From contig JARBJD010000329.1 in assembly GCA_033064195.1 (NCBI GenBank), forward strand, positions 1 through 64,000: 64,000 nt of DNA, written 5' to 3'. Source of the DNA: Blattamonas nauphoetae (lineage: Eukaryota > Preaxostyla > Oxymonadida). Numbering within the stretch: position 1 is the first letter of the stretch; each line of letters begins with the position of its first letter. The position numbers and the translations under genes are program-made. Below the pieces are notes generated by a model. It saw only the letters and a program-made list of their open reading frames with translations. It was not told the DNA's origin and did not search any database. Positions 56,406-64,000 of this stretch are shown one piece after another.

Positions 56406-59400
56406 TCAAAAGATGATCCCGCCGATCTGATCAGAGTGGGCTGTGAATTCTGTTGATTCCAGTTGTTTCTCAATCTCATCCAAGTTTGGTCTCAGTGTTG
56501 GATCCAAATTGAGACACGAAACAATTAGTTCTCGCAAGTTCCCGTCCCTCACCATCTCTGTCTGAGGGAGGATTCCCGACTTCAGCTGCCGAAAAGCATT
56601 CATCGCATCCATGTCTCCAAAAGGCATCGTTTCGGTCTCAATCTCAAATAGGATCAGCCCCAGACTGAACACTGCCGCTTTCGCATAGTCGATCGTTTGT
56701 GTGGGCTCACACGTCTTGGCAGCTGCTTCAGGAGCCCTCCATCGAAGCAGCTCGAACCCTTCCCCCTGCTGCGAAGGCTGCATGGTTGGTTGGGTGAGTT
56801 GGGAAGTGTTGTCCTCTGCTTCTTGACCTTTTCCAACGTTCAGCGCAATCGTTGCAGGAACCATTCGCTGCCCATTCACAACGTCGATCTCGTTCACATC
56901 GCGTGCTTCCTTCAGGTCAAGATGGATCTCGTCGTTCGGCCCAAACAACACAAAATGCGACGACAATCTTCCCAAAAGCGTAACCTCGGCGTTCATCTCA
57001 CTCAGTCGAGCTAGAGAGCGAGCCAGTGCTTGTGCCAGCGTCTTCTTGTCCATCAGTTTCTTCCCGTTCATGTGCAGTCGGTTGTATAACGTATCTCGCC
57101 TGTCGATCTTCACAACTGCGACTCCCACGTCTGCCTGCACTCCTTCCACGTTCATCTCGTATTGTCCGCTTCCCAGGAGTGGAGGCCCGATTGGTTTTGT
57201 TTCACTTGGATCTGCCCCATTTATCACAAATTCTCCATCTGAATCAGGCATCGATATGATCGACGATGGAGGAATTGCTGAGTGGTCAAAGTCTTCAATT
57301 TTTTCGGGAGGGAGTGGATCAAGCTCTTCTGTCTTACTATGAATGGTGTTTTCTTTCTTTTTCTTTTGGGAACGGCGACGGATGAGGACGATGAGGACGA
57401 GGAAGAAGAGGAGAAGGGTGACACTCGCACAGATGAGCGGAATTACCCACTTCATTGCTTGCTTTGTCAATGCTTTTCGTTCATCCGATCCACTCAATTT
57501 CACTCGGAACGACTCTGTGCGACTTCCATCACCAAAAACGAGGCGAACATGCCATTCTGACTCCACTGCGATGGATTCAGCAATCTCCTTCTGCTGAATT
57601 GCAAGTGTGATGGCTGTTTCGGTGAACGAGAGAGTGGAGGTCTCTGTCAGTTCGCGGGTGTATTCCCCATTCCTGCCATTCTGTCGAGCTTGCTCAAAAA
57701 CTTCCAAGAACAAACCGCAAGGGATGAATGTCGAGCCAATCAGGGTAAACGCGTGTGTTGACGTTTTCCTGTCGAATGTGGCTTTCGACGAGGAGATATT
57801 GAGTGATGGGACAAAGAACGGAGCGTTGACATTCACATCGTCGCCACTCAACAAGCAGTCGTCGTGTGACAACCACAGATGAGGATGCTTGTCAGATGCA
57901 CCATCACCTCCACTGAGACTCCCAATCTTAATCTCTCCTCCTTCAGAACAGTGGATGTTGCGACGAAATGAAGGGAAGAGTGTAGAGTGAGGGGTATTTG
58001 ACTCAAATGAGGAGGAGTGGAGTGTGAAATTTCCACTCTTCATGTTGATTGCTCCTTGAGGGATGGTAGAGAACACTGTATTCTTCACAGTCGTTTCTGT
58101 GTCGATGATTTGGATCACTCCTGTCTCCCACTCGCACAATCCTCCCTCTACAGTTGATCCTTCTGCTCTGTTGGTGAACGATCCCTCCTTCATCACCACA
58201 ATTGATGATGTGGAGTGAATGAAGACAAAGTGAGGGTTTGTTGAGGAGAGTATAACAGCAACGTCTTTCAATTCCAGTGACGAATCTATCACCGTGATCA
58301 TGCCTGGTTGAGCTGCTGTTGGAGTGAAGTCACCAACATTCAGATTTGGTTCATTCATCCCTCCATTCTTCACATCAACAACCATTCCTCCTTCCATCTG
58401 TATTGGAGACGACAGTGAACTCGCATCCACAACCTCAACTGCCACTCGTGAAAACCCAATCCCCAACACCACACGCCAAGCATCGTCCACTGAAGAACAT
58501 GGTCGTGTGATCTCTCCACAAAATGGGCTGCGGTCCATCGATTTCGAATCAGAATACAGAATCAGATTTACAGGTTTGGATGGTGTGTCGAATGTGATGG
58601 TGGAGAGGTTGACGATTCGATCGGTCTCATCTCCAACTTTCGAGAAGGATGTGACGGTGTATGTGGTGCTGAACTGGAGTGAGCCTGTCCATCCCAGTCG
58701 TTGTATTTCTGACGAACCAGTTTCCGAATCAGAAAACGTGATGGTGAAGGAGAAGGTTGAATCGCCAGAGATGACAGTCAGTTTGTATGTCTCTCCGACT
58801 GGCAGATCTGAGCCAGTCACTCCAATCAACAATCCTGTCCCGATCGTGTTCGGCGTTCCTGATACTCCAGATATCTTCGGAGGAACAGGTATTTCAACAG
58901 AGGCGTCCAAGTTCACAAACACATCCGATCCATTCAGTTTCACTGTTTGGAACATATATACCAGGCCAAATAGCACCTTCGAAGGATCTGACGAAGATGT
59001 GGTGGGAGCAGTGAATGACAATTCGCCTTCAGTTGTTGTTGTCACTGTTGTCGAGTAAGACTCTGCTCCGCTTTCGAGGACGATCGAATATGTCCCCACT
59101 TTCAGTTCACGGCCTGTCACAATAATCGTCGCTGTGTCCCGTTGCGAGTTGAGTGTGGCTGACCCACTTTCGATTCGTGTTGGTTCGATTGGCGTGTCGA
59201 ACACGCAGTCTCTAGTCTCAATCAGAATCGACGTCGATTCTGTCTTCACTGTCATCGACAATACGCTGAATTTGCATCCATATTTCAGAACCGCAGTTGA
59301 CGATGGATAGAGTCCCAGCTCTGTCGTGATCACTCCCGTGTCGGTGGCTGTCACGTCAACCGAAACTACCAAAGTCGGTTCAGCGTTCGAAGAGGAGCGA

Positions 59401-62400
59401 GGGGTGTCGATGAGGTTGAGGCGATACACTGTCCCTGCGACAAGTTGGGTGGTGTTCAGTGTGAGTGTGGTGGTTGTGAGGTTGTCATGATGGACGACAG
59501 TGACCGAGATGAGGCGAGGAGGTTCAGGAATGAGGTTAATTGAGTTTGGCTCAAAGAAGAGAGGAGTCGAGTTTGATTGTTTCCGGAACTCAACAATCGA
59601 ATAGTTCCCTCCAAACATCAGATCAGCATCAATTGTAGGGAAGAGTGAGGCCCATCCTTCCCATCGCGACTTCGACCAGTTCCATTCCATCAAAACCGTG
59701 TGTTCACATGACGACGTTTGAGTAAGATCAACTTCATATTTCGATGAGATATCCAGCTGTGTTCCATTCATCGTTACCAACACATTCTTCTTCAGTGAGT
59801 CATACTCCACAATCGAGAACGTGATAAGGCGTGTTGGTTCAGGAGGAGCGGTGAAAGAGAGGTCAGAATGGAAGAACACTTCATTACCATCTTTGTCCGT
59901 CACACCAACCACAATGTATGTCTGTCCATATTCCACTTCCACATCACCGGCTGTTGCTGAGAAGAGAATTGCTGTCGAGGAGCCTGACTCTCCATCTGCT
60001 GTGAATGACGCTGTGATCGTTTTTGAACCATTCAATGCAATCGTGAATGGCCCATTCGTCATTTTGATTCCAGTCAGAGCGATCGAGACTTCTTTCAGTT
60101 CGTCCTGTGGTGAAGCGGAGCCCATCAATGTTAATCGAGGTGGCTCAGGAGCGATCGAGATCGTCAAACTCGGCTCGACGTGGATCAGAGGAGGATTCGA
60201 CATCTTTCCAACCATTCCAGTCACTTTGTATGACTCCCCATATTGAAGTTGTCTGGTTGGATAAAGCGAGGCTTCCGCTGATCCGTCTGTCTCATTTGTG
60301 AACAATGCGTCAAGAACGGGTTTGTCTGAGGAATCTTTCGTGTTCTCCAAATCCAGCTCATACCATCCTTCCAGTGCAGTATGTCCGGTCAGCGAGATCG
60401 TCGTCGAATTCCTGTCGTCCTTATCCACAGGCTCTCCAACTCTCAGCAATCTCATCGGCTCTTTCATTGTTGTGAAATACAGACCAGCCACGAATTCTCG
60501 TTCGAATCCGTTCTTCGTTACTCCAATCACATCGTAGCGAGTGTTGTATTGAAGCTCGATCTTCGAAGAATCTGTGTCGAAGAGAATCCCACTCATGCTT
60601 CCTTTCCCATCACTGTCAAACACCACTGATCCAACGAATGTGGCATCCGATGAGCCGTTCACTGAGAATGAAATTGCATGTGTCCCGACAAGATTGTACC
60701 CTTCCAGTCCAACTGATACCTGCTTGTCCAGGTCGGAGTAAATTGGGATTGAATCGAGTGCTGTCAGACGAGATCGTTTGGGAACAGTGAGTTTGATCGA
60801 CGCCGGATGGAATAGCACAATCAGCCCGTCTGACTTTCGTGTCACACTTTTGATTTCGTACGTCGTGTCGGGGTCGAGTCTCTTGTTCTTTCCAGCGACA
60901 GGGACTGGTGTTGGTTCGGAGAGACCGTTCTTGCCAGTCTTGAACTCCACTTCCAAGACGACTTCTGGGTTGGTGTTGAGGGTGACAGTGTGCACTCCAA
61001 TCGACGCTGTGCGTTGCTGGAGAGTGATCAACACGTTCTGCTCGTTTGTGTCGAGAGCGCATGATGCTGAAATAAGAGTTGGCAGTGAGGGAAGTAGCCT
61101 TGACGAGATACTGATCCAGATGGAGTTGGATGTAATTTGCTTCCCCAACTTCGACTGTGCAGGTTCCTTCATTCGAATTTGAAAACTCGAAAGGAATGAA
61201 GCGAGCGATGTTTGGTGCGTTTCCTTCTGGTTCGGTTCGATCACCTGCTGAATTGTCAGCCAACACGAGGAGTGTTCCAGAGGTGGTCGTGCTCACCTTC
61301 ATCGTTAGCTGGACTGTCCATTGAGCAGTCGCTTCCCCACTGATCGAGAGAAGTGACAATGAGGATGAGGGTGATAGGAGATTTGTGAAATTATCAGAAG
61401 AATGGTCTTGCGTGGAATCAAAGACGTGAAATCCGCTTGAGGTTGAATCAAGTTGCTCCATTCTTTTCGGGCCAAGGGACCTGAAATTATGAATTTGAAT
61501 ATCCGATCCTTTATCAGATGCAGAGGAGCATTTCCGGAATTGGAGATACATCAGATGGATGGAATATGATGAATGGAGAAGCATTGCTCCACCTCCAAAA
61601 TTCGATGTCGCGTTCAATTGGGCACAATTTTGGAAGAGAATGTTTGAGAATAGCGAGTTGGTTGAACATGCGTCCCATTCTTCTGAAAGAATAGCTGCTG
61701 CATGGATCAGAGCGGAACAATCACTGAAGATGCATCGAGATATTGTTTGAGAAGCAGATTGATTAATACAGATGCCTCCGCCGTGTTCAACGAAATTGTC
61801 CTTCATCACAGAATTAGTCATGATAAAGATGTTGGATGCAGACCCAAGTTGACTGACAACACCATTCCAACCTAATCCAGGTATTGAACACAATTGGAAT
61901 GAACACCAGCTGATGTCAAGGGTGGCTGTAGCTGAGTCAGAAGTTTCTTGGTTGATCGCTCCGCGAAAAGTCCCTGTAATGCCTTTGACTGTACAATACA
62001 GAAATGTGGCTATTCCCGTGATTTCGGTAAGATCAGTGGCAACTGAGAAATGCTCATAAGAAGTCATTGTGTCTGTACACGATGTGAAAGATGAGTTCGA
62101 GCAAAGGATCGAAGAACCAGCATTCATGTCAAGACAGGCCGTCCCGTAAAGATGGTTCGTACAGTTCGTCACTGAGGTGGAAACGAGACGCTGTGAGACA
62201 CTTCTCACGAGTGGTGAGGAAATGTTTGAGTTTCCGCTGGTCATATTCTGCATGTTGCTCTGGGATAGAGTGAGATCCACCGTCCATCGCAATGTTTCTG
62301 TATGATTGACATTCCTTCGAGAGAATGCGAAGAGAGGGCCAGTTCCAACAGAAAATGACTTCGACGAAAAGTCGATGCCTGTTCCAAAGATGGAGAGAGT

Positions 62401-62880
62401 CCTGAGTTCGTCTCCGCAGGTTTCTGAAGATAAAGAGAGTAAGGCATCAGGATCAGCAGGGAGTTTGGCGAATGAAGGCGTAAAACACACGAGAGGGAGG
62501 AGCAATTCTGACATCGAATTGTGTTGACATCCAAACAAGAAAACTGAACTGCTGCGAGAATTTGATTCTGTTTCGATAGAAATTGGAGCAGTCTCACAAT
62601 TCGAGATGATTGAACAATAGGACAGCGTCAAAATCGATGAAGCAAGTTGCCCAATTTGAGTGTTGGGATGGCTGCAATCTAAAGTGAAAGAAGACATCTC
62701 AACAGTCGAGTTGACGACAATGAACATTGATGAGATTTGTTGGCATTTGAATGCTTTGTTTTGCCCCGTTCCATCCATCGAATTAGTCACCTGAAAACCC
62801 GGTAGTAAATAACAAATTGGTAGTTTTTTTTGGGGTCCCAAAAGCGTAGAGTAACACTGGATTTCCGATTTTTTCGACAA
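56406..62880 (-). CDS. Receptor-like giant: beta-helix, repeats, TM, kinase C-lobe-like tail
   Basis: The N-terminal part is beta-helix (GTGPLFAF, GGGICI turns). About eight repeats of 95-110 residues follow, each opening like PPRLISVTVV and carrying VxLxGxxLxxGxYxLxL, an immunoglobulin-like beta-sandwich style. A CGEITRPCSSV box opens another beta-helix block. One membrane helix follows (WVIPLICASVTLLLFFLVLI). The cytoplasmic tail holds a kinase C-lobe-like domain: RWRAPEAA (APE), VFSLGLILFEIETETMPFGD and LIVSCLNLDPTLRPNL (the RP arginine). HRD, DFG and the N-lobe lysine are not found, so it is a pseudokinase. Two oddities: the frame changes once between 61,060 and 61,130 with no intron found, and the 5' end lacks a signal peptide, running instead into the repeat at 62,800. 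The decayed gene at 36,393-41,690 is its close paralogue. Confidence 0.7.
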
Positions 62881-63640
62881 TTTTTCAATCTAAATGACAT
62901 TTTTATGAATAAATGAAGTGTCCTAGGTGGTTCAGAACAAATAGTTTTGATTACCCAGCATGATTTTCTCATGCTCTTGGAAAGTTGATCTCGTTGTATC
63001 TTCATAACCAGACAAAATTTTGACCTGATAGTTGTGTCACCAATATGTCCCATGTCACCAATTAGGCCTTTTTTCTGGAAAAATCAATTTCGGTGAAACT
63101 AAGAAAAATCTGAAATTCAAGAATTATACTCCCACACAATCCCGAGAAAACCTCAAAATACCCCCTTTTGCCCGACGAAAAAAATCGTTTTGGCAATATC
63201 TCAACAACCAGTGAATCGATTTCGATGAAAATTTTCAGAGAAACGTTTTTTTGGTGAAACGAACATAATGGAAAAAATTGGGAGAAAAAATTCTGGGTAT
63301 TTGGAAAGATCGGAAAAAACCCATAAAATTCTAGACAAAATATTCTTAGGAAAAAAATCCTTGTATTTTTTGTTCATCTTTTGTCGAGATCTATCCGACT
63401 ATCATGCCTTTTATTTGATTTAAAACGGATGGCTGGTTCTGGAGAAATGAGGGCAAAAAGTTGAAAAAAATGTGTGCATTCGCAACGTTGAACGTATTTT
63501 GAGGTTTTCTCGGGATCGGGTGGGAGGATAATTCTAACATTTTATTTTTTTCTTAGTTTGACCAAAATAGTCCTTCACAGAAAAAAGGCCGGATTGGTGA
63601 CACCGGACGGTTTGGTGACACCACTATGGGTTGATATTTT
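62800..63640. repeat. AT-rich palindromic dispersed repeat
   Basis: Left arm 63,034-63,161 and right arm 63,494-63,622 are inverted copies. They include a perfect 21-bp pair (63,141-63,161 with 63,494-63,514) and a perfect 12-bp pair (63,065-63,076 with 63,579-63,590). Each arm ends in GTCACC/GGTGAC units. Weaker inverted similarity seems to extend outward. The central part (63,180-63,340) has a relative at 7,560-7,760. It abuts the truncated 5' end of the receptor gene. Confidence 0.6.
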
Positions 63641-64000
63641 TGACATCAGAGATCGTAACGGAAAAAGTTCGAGTGACATTTCGATTTTCGAATATCCTTT
63701 AATCCTTCACAAATTCACATTGTTTACATTTCTAAATGAAGATTCCGGACGTTCTGATCTGCAAATTTGTTCAGTCTCGGGATGTGGTCTGATCCAACCA
63801 TAATCGTATCTTTTTATGACATTTTCTTACGGGGCCGTTTTTTCGATTTCAAAAGTTGTCGAATACATCGTTGTCAAGAATGAATGAGTTCTCAATAGTC
63901 TTTTTTATGATTATGCTCTCTATTTCGTCATCTCAAATCGATACGTTTTATTGGCCCGAAAGACAACTTAGTCATGAGTTATGTGCACAGTTTTAGAAAA
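63641..64000. other. AT-rich right edge, no gene seen
   Basis: There is no supported gene. It is probably the continuation of the repeat arm, with only weak inverted similarity to 62,900-63,030. Confidence 0.4.

Noticed and set aside
62787-63053. Small minus-strand ORF in the right-hand repeat
   Set aside because: Lies within the inverted-repeat arm, has no family features and shares its sequence with non-coding repeat copies.

Overview
The window looks like a gene-dense piece of a protist nuclear genome. The flagellar/centriolar gene CEP104, the ULK4 pseudokinase, the splicing-recycling factor SART3 and separase all point to a flagellated eukaryote. The standard stop codons are used. Spliceosomal introns are very short (29, 31, 34, 38, 39 and 40 bp examples are resolved here by reading frame and homology). 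There are several huge beta-helix surface proteins, two of them ending in a kinase-like tail, and a Polinton-like element. This combination fits an oxymonad-type flagellate (Preaxostyla, for example Blattamonas or Monocercomonoides). That placement is inference from gene style, not from a marker gene.

Layout. 1-7,200: leftward remains of a Polinton/Maverick-like element (integrase end, protein-primed DNA polymerase B with an HNH-like insert, an accessory ORF, and a shared AT-rich motif upstream of its ORFs). 7,200-8,630: no gene; a diverged dispersed repeat and an inverted-repeat unit. 8,634-32,998: compact housekeeping block, mostly in divergent pairs: an adaptin-HEAT/MLLE protein, SART3, an unknown proline-rich protein, a 524-bp MITE-like element, a secreted beta-helix protein, a membrane metallophosphoesterase, a PHD-finger protein facing ULK4 (161 bp apart), a small lysine-rich protein, a long charged-helix protein facing CEP104 (71 bp apart), and a helical hypothetical protein. 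33,140-48,120: three large leftward beta-helix surface-protein genes, the middle one a pseudogene. 48,312-55,862: rightward block of two helical hypotheticals, a ubiquitin-like fusion and a separase protease with an in-frame stop. 56,406-62,800: a leftward receptor-like giant (beta-helix, about eight beta-sandwich-like repeats, one membrane helix, kinase C-lobe-like tail), followed by a palindromic AT-rich repeat at the right edge.

How the genes relate. There is no operon logic. The recurrent theme is a lineage-style surface repertoire: five genes, all on the minus strand, start with a signal peptide or its remnant and carry beta-helix repeats. Two of them (one a pseudogene) add a transmembrane helix and a degenerate kinase C-lobe, suggesting a receptor-pseudokinase family. 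CEP104 and ULK4 are both linked to cilia/flagella in other eukaryotes. Exon structures given below were inferred by eye from GT/AG sites, reading frame and family alignment; junctions that did not close are flagged.
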